A DNA stretch of 64,000 nt from Vespa crabro (lineage: Eukaryota > Arthropoda > Insecta > Hymenoptera > Vespidae), in contig NC_060955.1 in the NCBI RefSeq assembly GCF_910589235.1, positions 23,925,672 through 23,989,671 of the forward strand. The letters run 5' to 3'. A program made the translations under genes and the position numbers. The stretch's first letter is position 1; every line of letters starts with the position of its first letter. Under the pieces are notes generated by a model. It saw only the letters and a list, made by a program, of their open reading frames with translations. It was not told the DNA's origin and ran no database searches. This document shows, one piece after another, positions 9,230 through 21,802 of this stretch.

Positions 9230-11995
9230 TTAATTATTTTAATTTTCTCCAGCGTTACGACTTTTGTAATGTTTAAGATAATGTACTATTGTTTAAATAT
9301 TAGTTTATTGTACTCCGTGTACATTGAAGATTATTTAAATAATTAAAAAATTATTGAAAGTATTAATGTATAAGTTTTCGCGTTTAGAAAGAGAGCGTGT
9401 CGATGTGCACTGGTCGGAGTGCAAAATTAAACTAGCTAGGTACTTATCAAAGTTAATCGAAAGACCATTTATGTTTATATTACGTGAGGCTAACTAACCC
9501 GAGATTAAGATTTTAAAGTACTGGAATTTTATATTAAAATTATTTTAAGTTCCTCGCGCGTTACGATCTTTGTAATGTTTAAGAGAGTGTATTATTATTT
9601 AAATATTAATTTATTGTACTCCGCGTACACTGAAGATTGTTTAAAAAATTGAAAAAGTATCGAAAATAATAATTAATAAGTTTACGCGTTTAAGAAGTAA
9701 GAGAGCCGATGTGCACCGGTCTGAGTGCAAGAGAAAACTAATTTGGTACTTGTCAAAGTTAATCGAAGGACCGTTTATGTTTATATTACGCGAGGTCAAC
9801 TACTTCGAGATTAAGATTTTAAAGTACTGGAATTTTATATTAAAATTATTTTAGGTTTCTCGCGCGACTTGACCCTCCTAATGTTTAAACAAATGTACTA
9901 TTGTTTAAATATTATTTTATTGTACTTCGGGTACATTAGAGATTGTTTAAATAATTGAAAAACTATCGAAAGTATTAATTTTTAAGTTTTCGCGTTTAGG
10001 AAGAGAGAAACGATGTGCACTGGTCGGAGTGCAAAAGAAAACTAACTCGGTAATTGTCAAAGTTAATCGAAGGACCGTTTATGTTTATATTGCACAAGGC
10101 CAATAACCGCGAGATCAAATTTTTAAGTATTGGAATATGATTTTAAAATTATTTTTAGCTTCTCACGCGTTCCCGTCTTTTTAATGTTTAAACGAATGAG
10201 CTATTGTTTAAATATTATTATATTGTACTATGTGTACCTTAAAAATTGTTTAATTAATTGAAAAATTACCGAAATTATTGATTTATAAGTTTTCCCGATT
10301 AGAAATAGAGAGTATTGATGTTAACTAGTCGGAGTGCAAAAGTAAACTAACTCGGCAATTGTCAAAGTTATTCGGCGGACCGTTTATGTTTATATTGCAC
10401 AAGGCCAGCAAACCCGAAACCGAAATTTTTAAGTACTGGAATTTTATATTGAAATTATTTTAAGTTCATCACGCGTTTTGATCTTCGTAATGTTTAAACG
10501 AATGTACTATTGTTTAAATATTATCTTATTGTACTCCGTATACATAAAAGATTGTTTAAATAATTGAAAAAGTATCGAGAATATTAATTTATAATTACTC
10601 GCGTTTAGAAAGAGGGAATGTCGATGTGCACTGGTCGGAGTGCAAAATTAAACTAACTAGGTACTTGTCAAAGTTAATCGAAGAACCGTTTATACTTATA
10701 TTACGTGAGGCTAACTACCCCGTGATTAAGATTTTAAAGTATCGGGAATTTATATTAAAATTATTTTAAGTTCCTCGCGCGATTTGACCCTCGTAATGTT
10801 TAAACAAATGTACTATTGTTTAAATATTATTTTATTTTACACCGTGTACATTAAAGATTGTTTAATTAATTTAGAAATTACCGAAATTATTAATTTATAA
10901 GTTGTCACGATCAGAACTAGAGAGAACCGATGTGCACTGGTCGGAGTGCAAAAGAAAACTAATTTGATACTTGTCAAAGTTAATCGAAGGACCGTTTATG
11001 TTTATATTACGGAAGGCTGATTACTCCGAGGTTAAAAATTTTAAGTACTCGTATTTTATATTAAAATTATTTTAAGTTCCTCGCGCGATTTGACCCTCGT
11101 AATGTTTAAACAAATGTACTATTGTTTAAATATTATTTTATTTTACACCGTGTACATTAAAGATTGTTTAATTAATTTAGAAATTACCGAAATTATTAAT
11201 TTATAAGTTGTCGCGATCAGAACTAGAGAGAACCGATGTGCAATGTTCGGAATGCAAAGGAGAACTAACTCGTGAATCGTCAAAGTTAATCGAAGGACCG
11301 TTTATGTTTATATTGCAGAAGGCCAACAACCCGAGATTAAAATTTTGCAGTATTAGTGTTTTATATTAAAATTATTTTGAGTTTCTTGCGCGTTTCTTTA
11401 TTTATAATGTTTAAACGAATCTACTAATGTTTAAATATTTCTTAATTATACTCCTTGTATGTTTAAAATTGTTTAATTAATTTAAAAATTACCAAAGTTA
11501 TTAATTTATAGATTGTCGCGATTAGAAATAGATGGAATTGATGTGCACTGGTCGGAGTGCAAAAGTAAACTAACTCTCGAATCGTCAAAGTTAATCGAAG
11601 GATCGTTTATGTTTATATTGCACAAGGCCAACAACCGCGAGTTAAAAATTTTAAGTATTGGAATAGTATTTTAAAATTATTTTTAGTTTTCCACGCGTTT
11701 CCGTCTTTTTAATGTTTAAACAAATGAACTATTGTTTAAATATTAGTGTATTGTACTACACGTACATTAAAAATTGTTTAAATAATTGAAAAATTATCGA
11801 AATTATTGATTTATAAATTTTCTCGATTAGAAGTAGAGAGTATTGATGTGCACTGATCGGAGTACAAAAGTAAACTAACTCGGTAATCGTCAAAGTTATT
11901 CGGCGGACCATTTATGTTTATACTACACCAAGATTGAAATTTTAAAGTACCGAATTTCAAATTGAAATTATTTTAAGTTTTTCTCGCGTTATAAT
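9230..11995. repeat. Tandem array of nine ~305-base units
   Basis: The landmark GATGTGCACTGGTCGGAGTG recurs at 9402, 9708, 10012, 10318, 10623, 10929, 11235, 11540 and 11845, giving spacings of 304-306 bases. Each unit also carries TAATGTTTAAA, ACTATTGTTTAAATATTA, TCAAAGTTAATCGAAG and CCGTTTATGTTTATATT in the same order. Units differ by many substitutions, so the array is old or evolves without tight homogenisation. The landmark can fold (TGCACT/AGTGCA stem, GGTCGG loop). No unit has a long open frame. It is satellite-like DNA of unknown role. Confidence 0.95.
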
Positions 11996-12835
11996 CTTTT
12001 TGACTTTGGACACGAATTTCCTTAATTTTCTCATAGAATTGTCTATCGAAATAATGATCGAGTATGTTTCTCCGTGCTATCATCCTGAAACGCATTCTTT
12101 ACGTTTGGAATGGTACAGAATATCTAAGTATCTGCTATTTACATATATAAATAACCAGGTAATCGCTTTGTCATGACAAATCGTACCTCATTCTAAGATA
12201 TAGATATGGATATAGCAGTAGTGGGTGTACGGACTTCTCTTTTGTTACAAATTTCAAAAGGCGTCACACTACTAAAATTTTTCTTCCTAAAAATTGTCAA
12301 AAAGAGCATTTATGTCAACAATGAGAACAGGCATAATTCTCAGCTAATTTTGATAAACAAAATCTCATTTTAAAGATAAAGATTTAATCTAAGATTTTAC
12401 TTTTTCAAAGTTATGCATAAGCTTTTTATTTGTGCATGTACTGTTCTCGCAAAATAACATTTTTAAGTTATATTTTAGTTTAGTCTTATTTACTCTCGCT
12501 TATTTATTCTCGTAGTTCATATTTTGTCCATATCTGTCGCTGAAGTCGCATGCGTTACGAGCGGAAGATGTAAAATAGCCTTGTAGTTTTTGTCATATTC
12601 TTATGAATGGCGTAGGAAATGTGTTAGTTGATTCTTTAACATGCTTTTTAACGATAGGATAAATCATATATACAAATCTAATTTAATAGAAGTAAATTTA
12701 AAATACTAACATTTACATAATTCGTATAATTATTGTATAACGAAAAGAAAATCGTTGTTTGTATCTGATATATAAATCTAACCTATCACTTTGCCGCGTT
12801 GTCGAATTGTATGTAAATAAAGAAATTTCTAAAAT
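11996..12835. other. Spacer and probable POLR3H promoter
   Basis: Unique sequence follows the array. The last 300 bases should contain the POLR3H promoter and 5' UTR. A GAGCGGAAGA element near 12558-12567 resembles an ETS site and GTCGCATGCG near 12545-12554 is a partial NRF1-like site; both assignments are tentative. I see no coding region. Confidence 0.4.
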
Positions 12836-13767
12836 ATGTTCGTACTTGCGGAACTTAAAGATACCGTTAGAATACCACCATGGAAATTTAAACGAAAATT
12901 GAATGATGCAATCACTGACGAATTAAATAGGAAATTAGCTAATAAGGTAATGTTATGTCAAATGTTTCTTAAGTTTAACACGGCAACAAAATTAATTTAA
13001 TAATTTCAGGTATATTTAAACGTGGGTCTTTGCATTGCATTGCACGACATAACAAAAATAGAAGAATCATATATTTTTCCAGGAGATGGTTCTTCACATA
13101 CAAAAGTATTATTTAGATTTGTAGTGTTCCGTCCATTTATGGAGGAGATTCTAATAGGAAAAATACGTAGTTGTAGCGTTGATGGGGTTCATGGTAAATA
13201 AAATTAACTACATAAAAAGATTTTCATTTGTTTTTCTTTGTTTGCATATACATTATAATTTCAACTTCAAATTTCTATTTTAGTAACATTAGGATTTTTC
13301 GAGGATATAGTTATTCCACCTCACAAATTACAGCATCCCTCTAGATTTGATCAAGCGGAACAAGCGTGGATTTGGGAATACGATACTGGAGATGGAGAAA
13401 AACATGATCTTTTTATGGATGCAGGTATATATTTGTAATCACTTTGCCATTAGAAATGTATTTAATTATTTTCTTTATCGAATAATTTTATATCCCCTTA
13501 GGCGAAATCATTAGATTCCGAGTAGTCAGTGAAACCTTTACGGAAACATTACCATCAGGTCCTAACATTTCTAATGAAACTGTTGAAAAACCTGAAGTTA
13601 GCAATATATCTCCTTATACTTTGGGTGTAAGTGTAAATCAATTGAAAGTATTACATTTTTTAATTTGCAACTTTTGTATTACTTAACTTTTTTCACATTA
13701 CCTAATCACACAGGGTGCTATAGATGAACCTGGTCTTGGTTTACTTACTTGGTGGGAAAATGCATAA
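12836..13767 (+). CDS. POLR3H: DNA-directed RNA polymerase III subunit RPC8 (POLR3H)
   Basis: Five exons, 12836-12946, 13010-13193, 13284-13424, 13502-13626 and 13714-13767, join in phase into 204 residues, the same length as the human protein. RPC8 is the Pol III counterpart of RPB7. With RPC9 it forms the stalk used in initiation and binding of nascent RNA, so it serves synthesis of tRNA, 5S rRNA and U6. The N-terminal SHS2-like domain opens with MFVLAELKDTVRIPPW, followed by the OB-fold half around HVTLGFFEDIVIPP. The C-terminal signature EPGLGLLTWW is intact. All introns are short (63-90 bases) and GT-AG. The start is fixed by the conserved N-terminus. The gene stands immediately downstream of the 305-base repeat array and converges with FBXL16. 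Confidence 0.97.
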
Positions 13768-14817
13768 AAGCCTGTGAAAATGCAGTGAATACTTTCAGAC
13801 TTATTAAATGCAACATTTAAAAGTACTGAATCTTCGTCAATAAATTTATATTTCACAGCACATCTCAATGTATCATAGAATGTTACATCTGTGACCTGCA
13901 TCACAAAGTGACATATTTTCCAATACAATTTTTTTCATGTGCAGGTATGTTTACGCTTAGTTTTGATTGATAACAGAATTAGTAAGAATAATTTGTACAA
14001 TATATACAAAGATGTTGTGTACTAAACACGTGATAACACACGCAAAAATAATTACAATGTTATAGAAAACAGATCTTTCTAGTTGGCTATCTATAAATTA
14101 TTATACGCGAGTTATTAAATACAACATAAATAATAAATTTCCATTGATATTATCTTAAAATATTAACATCGTTTAATATGTCGCAGGACATATTGAGTTA
14201 ACCAAATAGTAAAGTTCTTAAATACTTTAAACACACGAAATACTCCGTTTATATCATATTAGACTTGTTAACGTGTTATTGCATAAGGAATTTGAAATAA
14301 CTAAAGCGCGACGGTAAACTATAAATTTAAAAAAGGCTAATTCCATTACAGTAAATTCTCAAGTAAAATCACGAATACAAATATCATTTCTCATAATATA
14401 TAAATATGTAATAATTGATCTCAGTTCTTATTTCAATAACATGTATTATAAAACAGATTATATGAAGCATATCTTTTAAGAATAAAGTACTAGATAAACC
14501 GGTAACATGTTTCGTAAATGTCTCGTAACAGTATAGTTTTTCTAGGAGGATTCTTTAAAGCAAATTATCTAATATTCCGATTGCAGGTGCAAATAGTGAA
14601 GCGGCATGAATATCGATAATATAATATAATATATCATGAACATTTCAAAGTCAAATGGAATTTTATGTAACACAAATCTTATCACAGCTCTAACCATTAA
14701 AATATGTCATGCGTAACACATCTTTTTTCCTTTTTCCTATAGAAATATACAGAATAGAGAAACGAATCCGGTGACTTGTGTGAGTCCTCTTTCTCGTTCT
14801 GATATATATATATACAC

Positions 14818-14879
<62 letters not shown>

Positions 14880-15405
14880 TTGGCCTTTGTCGAATAATGG
14901 GTGATACTCGTTATTCGAAAAAACATGCTTTAAGAACATATACAAAGAGGTATTAGGATTATGTATCTATACGTATTACGCAGACAAGAAGATAATAAAA
15001 CTATGATCAGTTAAAACATAACGCGAATGAACAAGTGCAGTTAAATGCTGGCGCCGGTGTATTAAAAAGGCCTAAAGACTACTTAATTTAATTTATTATA
15101 TCGCGTGTGGCCTTTTCCATGCCCGTTAGAAGAAAAACATAGTTATGCTCTCAGAATATGGACGTCATCAGCGTTTCGCTTGCGTGATATACCTTTCGCT
15201 CGTACATATGTACCATTGTCATTTGTTTCTTTTACTTTCTCTCCCTCCCCTACGTATTACTTTGCACAAATCTTTCTGTATACAAATAATACAAGTCTTC
15301 CGCAAAGTCGTGCCGAGTTTGCACCTTCGTATCGCCGAGCAACGCGACTACGTTCGAAATCAAAGAGGTTGTATCGCAAATACCGTAGTTAACACTCGGT
15401 TCCTC
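13768..15405. other. Convergent intergenic spacer, 3' UTRs
   Basis: This lies between the stops of POLR3H (+) and FBXL16 (-) and should contain both 3' UTRs. It includes a (TA)n tract at 14826-14877. No open frame here resembles a protein; those near 15105-15420 have no recognisable features. Confidence 0.6.
14826..14877. repeat. (TA)n microsatellite
   Basis: About 26 TA dinucleotides, preceded by a degenerate TATA/CACA stretch. Confidence 0.97.
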
Positions 15406-16572
15406 TTATTCAATGATTAGGCAACGTGGTAAGTGTTCTCGTAAATAATCAAAGAGCTCACGTGACGTTCCTGGACAGTTGGTTAGCTCTAATTCGTGTA
15501 AGTGACGAAGCTGTATCAGACTAGATAAGCCACTACTAGTAAGTAATGGACATCCTGGAAATGGAATTATTTCATTTAATCGTTACGACTATATTAATCG
15601 TAAAGATTTAACGATAAAGAGTAACTCACCAGCAACGGAAAGCACTTGTAAGGATCTCATACCGCATAAATGCTGAAGTCCGAAGTCTCTTAATTGTGAA
15701 CACCATCTCAAGAACAAAGCACTTAGGGATCCCATTGTTGAAATATAACCTACGCCAATATCCGTTATGTGGACGCATCTATTTAAAAGGAAAAAAAGTA
15801 ACGTAAATAATATATATGCTTCGAGGTAATATGCATGTCCAACAGTCGGTGTTTATCGTTACCTGTCTAACGTAAGTTCCTCTAAGTGATTCAAATCACA
15901 GGCGATATATTCTAAGGCTGCGTCTGTAATTCGCGAACACCAGCTCAGATCTAAGGAACGAAGTCTTAGCAAATTTTCCGCTATTAATTCTACACCGTCG
16001 TCCGTCACTTTACTGCATCCAGAAAGTGATAATACAGTCAAATTTGGCAAGGAATGTACTACGACAAAAAAAAATGAGTACGTGAGCTAGATATTATTAT
16101 TAGCTAAAATTAACGCTTAGAGATCTAATCATATTCGTAGAATTTCCATTAATCAAATTCTAAATTATACATTTATTTTATACGATCGTAAACGTTCCGT
16201 GAACTACGGTTGCAAGACGGTCTCGTTGGCATCTATACAAGTATGTCCTGTATCTTGTATTAGACCGATGATTGATCGGAGAAACATTTGATGATATGGT
16301 CAACGTACTGTACTTCGTTAAGTATCAACTTCTAAGAGAATTTTCTTTGATATATTTTTTAAGGATTCGCAATTAGGAAGTTCCCTTTCTCTTAATTTTT
16401 GGTTCCGTAAAATTCACGAGACGACCCTGACTGACAGCTTGAATGCTAAATAAAGCTGTTCCTTAATTCTATATTTAATCTTCAGCACGTGTGTGTGACT
16501 GATTCAATTTCACGTTTTAGCCGGTCGGTGGAGTGCTTATCATATTCTTAGAACGTTAAAGTACATAGGCAC

Positions 16573-16635
<63 letters not shown>

Positions 16636-18049
16636 ATGCGTGCACACACACGTACACATAGATCTCGTTTTTCCATTTACAGATATACTTTACGGATCGA
16701 CACGCGCAAACACGAATTATATGATCGTGCGCTAAGAAGACGTGACGACATCATACGATCATCGCGTACCGCGTGACCGATAAAACGTTATTTTGCAAAG
16801 GATGTAGGTCGCTCAAGAACATTTGCGATCGATAACGACAATAATATCAATATCGTCTTCAAAATCAATAACGACAATGCCTCACCAATATTTATTACTG
16901 CCTGATTGGTGAGTTCCCAGCAGGATTGGAGCCTGAGAATGCTAAGGGCGCTACTCTGTTTGGCGCTGAAGTATCTCAATGCGGCGTCAGTTACATGATA
17001 AGCCTGGAGCGAAAATTCGTAAAGACTGGGTAACAATTGGGCTACTGCACCTACGGCCTCGTCTGCGACGTTTATGCAATCGGACAAGGACAATGATACT
17101 ATCCTAGGCGTGAGACAAGCCCAAAGTCCAGCTTCGGTGATCTCATTACAACCAGCCAGTTCCAATTCGAAGAGAGCCTAACGATTGAGAGAAGACAAAC
17201 ATTTCGATCTATTATACTTCATGTTTATCAGCTTGCAACAAACACATTAACGTTATCATCGTCATATCATAATCATCATTATTATCATTTATATAAACGA
17301 ATCATCTTACCTGCATATGATCTAAAAGAGCTTCGAGACCTCTGTCGGTGACAGCGCAACATCGTAATGACAAGGAATGAACGTATCGTTGCGCAAGAGG
17401 AAATCCATGCGTTAACTCTGGTATATCTTCATCTGCGGCACCCAATAAAACTAACGAATGAAAACCTCGCCTTACCAAGGAGGCATATAGACGTGTACGC
17501 GAGCTGGATGGCATAGATCGAGCTTCTCGGCACCTGACTACTGGTACCAAACCTGCCCAGAGTCTTGGTCTCGCGTATAGAACGTCTCGCCATCTCGTGC
17601 ATACCTATACAGTATAATAAAGTTAATGTAAACGTAACACTGTCAAATCGGACGATCCATTTTGTTTTTCATTTTACTTTTTTGTTTTATTTTGTTTTTT
17701 TTTTCCCTTTTACCTGAGCCAATATCCTTCTCTCGGTGGCATTGAAATAAAGAAAGAATCGTCCAAGAAAATGATCATCTTGCAATAACTGTTCCCACGT
17801 GCTCGGTGCGACGTACCCTCCCATACCACCACTCGCGAGGCTAACAGTTTTCGATTTGTTCCGTGATATCCTCGGTCTGCTACCTGTACCATTGTTCAAA
17901 GTTTTGTTGTTCCCTGTTGACATGTTATTCATCGACGTTGGAACGCTCCTACTCGGCTTCTCCGGAATCGTGTTTACGTTGTTCGCGCTCTGCAAATTTG
18001 TATATGCCACCCCACCGCCTCCGCAAAAGACATTCGTAACGCGTTCCAT
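15406..18049 (-). CDS. FBXL16: F-box/LRR-repeat protein 16
   Basis: Six coding exons on the minus strand, 18049-17714, 17604-17311, 17177-16886, 16058-15863, 15778-15630 and 15554-15406, have agreeing phases and give 471 residues (human protein: 479). A low-complexity N-terminal part precedes an F-box-like segment (DHFLGRFFLYFNATERRILAQ then VCTRWRDVLY). Leucine-rich repeats follow to the end, with the family's signature LTVLSLSGCSKVTDDGVELIAENL and a C-terminus ending in LPRCLIIE. FBXL16 is an unusual F-box protein that in mammals interacts with PP2A and antagonises SCF-mediated degradation of some substrates; it is largely neural. The chosen ATG gives MERVTNVF, with G at -3 and +4, and lies 20 bases after an AG acceptor. 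The frame stays open through that acceptor, so an upstream coding exon is possible (see 19785-19877). Confidence 0.93.
16580..16633. repeat. (GA)n microsatellite in FBXL16 intron 3
   Basis: About 27 GA dinucleotides inside the 827-base intron 16059-16885. I see nothing else coding in that intron. Confidence 0.97.
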
Positions 18050-18791
18050 GACGCTCGTCCTCCCTCCACCTGTGATGGAATAAAAGCAAAAGAAAAAAAA
18101 GAAACAACGAAATGAGTTGTAAGCAGAACACGGCGGCAAACTCGACGATTCTTAAGAGCTTTTGAAAAAAGAAAAAGAAAAAAAAAGTAAGTAAAAAAAT
18201 GGCGGGAACATTTCCTTAACGTCGTTGTTCCCTTTTCTTTTTCCATTTTTTTCTTTTTAAATCGTAGGGACGTAAGTATTAGAAGGGTCTCCTCGTATCT
18301 CAAGTGATAATCTCAGAAGAAGATAAAAATAAATGAACGTTGCAGAATTTAGAATCGCTCCTCTCGTTTTCCCATCTTGATTGAACCTTCGATAAAATAC
18401 GCTCCGTGTTAAGTTACGATCTATCGTCCATTTTCCCTTTTTTCCTTTCCTTATTTTCTTTTCTTTTTTTTTTTTTACTCTCATTCTTCGACAATCGTTT
18501 TCTTTATTCCTCTTTACTATTATTATCGCAACAATAGAATGGTTGCGATTGGTGCAGTGCGAGTATGACACGCGAAATGTTTTACGACCCTCGTAAACAT
18601 CTACGTCATTTACTTGGCGTACTAAACGACGCGCTTCTAAATCATAGAGCGGTTAAAATTACAGACCGAACGAACAGTTCGTGACATCTTTTCGTAAAAG
18701 GTGAGATGTAAAGAAGGACGCTCGTTAAAAAAAAAGAAAACAAAGAAAGAGGGAGAGAGAGAGAGAGAAAAATAGAAGGAAAATTTCTATT

Positions 18792-18794
<3 letters not shown>

Positions 18795-18838
<44 letters not shown>
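18795..18838. repeat. (CT)n microsatellite
   Basis: About 22 CT dinucleotides upstream of FBXL16, followed by imperfect CT-rich sequence. Confidence 0.97.
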
Positions 18839-18840
<2 letters not shown>

Positions 18841-19784
18841 TTCGCTTTCTCTCCCTAAGTACATCGAGCCTCTCTCTATTTTTATACGCACGCGGCCAAA
18901 TGCTATCGATTTCACTGCAGTTAAGATTGCGGCGACTATCGACGCTTCGTAAATAATTCGAGTTGAAAAATAAAGGATCAGAGGCATAGCATAAATGGCC
19001 GAGAACAAGAAGGATAGGGGGTAATCGGACCGTGAATCGGACCACGAGTGTACTCGACACTAGTCGACGAAATTGCATAACGATGAACGAAAGAAAGAAA
19101 CAAAAATTCTCATTTTCGCTTTCGATGATATGGAATACACGTATGTACGTAGATACGTACGATGACGTATGAAAGAACATAGGTCGATTACGAAAATGAC
19201 GATGAAAAGTGAAAAATTAATACGATATGGAAGAGTCGTCGAACGTGTATGCGCTTGTAAAACGCGTTCTTTTTTTTCTTTCTCTTCCTCACCCCCGCCC
19301 CCACTACTCCCCCTCCATCTTTCTTCCAATTGCCTAAAGTTTCTAATTATTATGTGTAAGTAGAAGAAAAAAAAATGAAAAGAAAGAAAAAAGGGGAAGA
19401 CGCATTGACTCGCGACCAGCTAAATTACCTTTGTAATCGCCGGCATAATATCTACGCGTTATTACGTAACGATGATGAATTCTCCATCGAAAATGAAGAC
19501 GATGGAAAGCTTGCACCCGAAACTTGCATCAAAAGTAGTCGAAGCTGAAAATTCGGAAGGACGGATTCTAGACGTTTACGAAGAATGCTAATAATCGAAC
19601 TATAATATTATAATTGCAAGGAATATGTTTCGCGAACGATCATTTGTTTCTTATTTTTATCGAGGGGATATTTGTCAAGGTGGGCAGGCAACTCGATTTT
19701 CGGGATTAGAATTCGAAGATTAGGGTTAAGAAAAAAAGAAAGAAGGAAAGAAGGTAAAATAAAAGATAACTTTCACCGACCATG

Positions 19785-19877
19785 ATGCTTCGAGGTCCTC
19801 AATCCCAAACCGTTGATCCTCTTGGTCAATTCGGCGCTGGCTCTCTCGACGACGCCTTGAGCTGATATCGAAGACAT
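19785..19877 (-). other. Candidate upstream coding exon of FBXL16
   Basis: The minus strand reads an ATG followed by about 34 protein-like codons, including ASAELTKRINGLGLR. It then meets possible donors at CATCATG|GTCGGT or GGTCG|GTGAAAG. Only the first would keep frame with the acceptor just before the FBXL16 main exon (near 18069), and it is the weaker donor. The second would need an intermediate exon. The stretch lacks low complexity in a region otherwise full of it. Whether it belongs to FBXL16 is inference. Confidence 0.3.
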
Positions 19878-20248
19878 GTCTCTCTTGATGTCTTTCGATG
19901 ATCGAACCACCACCGTCTTGCTCGTATATTTAGAAGACTTAGTCAAGAGTAGAAACACGATTTCGTCCGTCCCTCGTGAAATCGCGACATGTTCGATCGG
20001 CGGGAGTCGTCGCAGACGGAGTCACCGCCGTTGTGTCCTCTTCGTTCTAAGGCTTCGCTTTAACCGGAGACATAAAAGCTTTTCCTTCGGTGTCTTCAAC
20101 CCTCGCCTGAGATCCTATCACCCTTCCACCCCCACCCCTTACTACCCTTCGACGAGCTTGCACATTAGTCTCATTTCATGGACCGATGCTTGACAATGGA
20201 AAGGAACGAACTTAGATGTCCTGTGTCTTTTTGTTGAAATCGAAATGT

Positions 20249-20294
<46 letters not shown>

Positions 20295-20630
20295 TCTTTT
20301 TCTTCACGATCGAGCCACGATTGCTTCGCGTTCAACGTTGACAAGAGCTATTCGTGAAAGCTCCCGTGGTATTTCTTTCTCTTTACCTCTGATCGTTCTC
20401 TTTCGTTAACTCGTTCTCGCCTCCCTCTTTAACCGAATCTATGTTTATAACGACGAGCGTCGTCGAACGTAAGCGAGGTGGAAAAAGCTCCCCCAAAAGG
20501 TGGAGCTGAAGCATCGGCACACGGGGGTGGTTTGCGCGAGACTGAATCGATATTCGTACTAAACTTGCCCGAACTGCCCCCACTTAGTTCGACGAGAGTG
20601 TAGTTTCCAGGCGCGGGTCGACTCGTGTCT

Positions 20631-20668
<38 letters not shown>

Positions 20669-21774
20669 TCACTCTTTCCCTTTCCATTCTCCTATTTATC
20701 TCTCTCTCCCTCTCTCTCTTTCTCGATATGCCTTTTAAACGAATGTAACGACAACGCGAGATTTCTTCGAGACTCTCCTCGAGTGTATCACGCACGAGTT
20801 AGAAGCACAGAATGGCCGATCTTCGACATCGAACGTGAACACTTTGCAAATAAGTTAACGAACGATAGATTGCGTTTCTAATTTCATTATTTCCTTGAGA
20901 AAAGATAAATTGAACGTTCGAATCGTTTCAACGACGAGGCCCGATTAACCGATGATATTATTTCTTGAGAAAAGATAGCATTCCCATTTCTTTACATTTA
21001 ATTTTGATATATTTAATTTTTATCAACATTGTCCTTCGATAATGAGATTTGTAATTGTTCTTGGAAAGAATTAAAGCGATGACCGACATTCGAACCAATA
21101 CACTTGCGATTAGATATATGCTTCAAGGTTTCTGCTTGCCTCGACAAAATCAATTGGCCGTTCGTTCCTTCGATGTACGTCTCTATGTATCTATGTATGT
21201 ATGTATGTATGTATGTATGTATGCATGCATGTACATATGTACGTATGTGTCTACGTAGAAAATAAAAAATATTTCAGCGACTGCATTTATTCAATCGTCG
21301 TCGGGGTCGTTCGTTTGTACAATAATGAAATTTTTGTAGCATGAAGTTGAAATTGATGGACATCAAGGGAGCATCGATCGTTTATTACTTGAAGACATCT
21401 TGAATTTCTTTCGAATAAATTATCCTCTGCTGTCTCTATCGTATCGTATCGTATCGTGAATCATTAATTTAGAGATCGTTATCTATCGCTGGCCATACGA
21501 ACTTGGTGTAAATATAAATATCACGGATAAGTTTGTTCGTTCTTTGAGAATCGAACGAGGTTTGATTAATCTTTTTTTCTTGTTTTTTCTTTTTTTCTTT
21601 TTATTTCATTTACAATTTCAACCCTTCGCGACTCTATTTCCTCCTCGTTGAATTTAACCTGCTATTTCGTAACATCTACCCAATTCAATGAGATCCCTTG
21701 GCTATTTGATCGTCGAGAGCAACAAACATACTGTGCTTCCGCATTGAATACGCTATGTAGACTATTTGAAAGGC

Positions 21775-21802
21775 GCGTTCGCGCGCGCGCGCGCGCGCGT
21801 GC
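21775..21802. repeat. Alternating (CG)n tract
   Basis: About 11 CG dinucleotides ending in CGTGCG. Pure alternating CG of this length is a classic Z-DNA former. Confidence 0.9.

Noticed and set aside
9230..11995. CRISPR-like regular spacing
   Set aside because: The period is 305 bases with diverged full-length units and no short identical repeats with unique spacers; this is a eukaryotic tandem array.
9230..11995. 5S rRNA or tRNA gene array
   Set aside because: The regular units next to a Pol III subunit gene raised the idea, but I find no A-box/B-box pair or 5S-like core, and units are too diverged for active rRNA genes.
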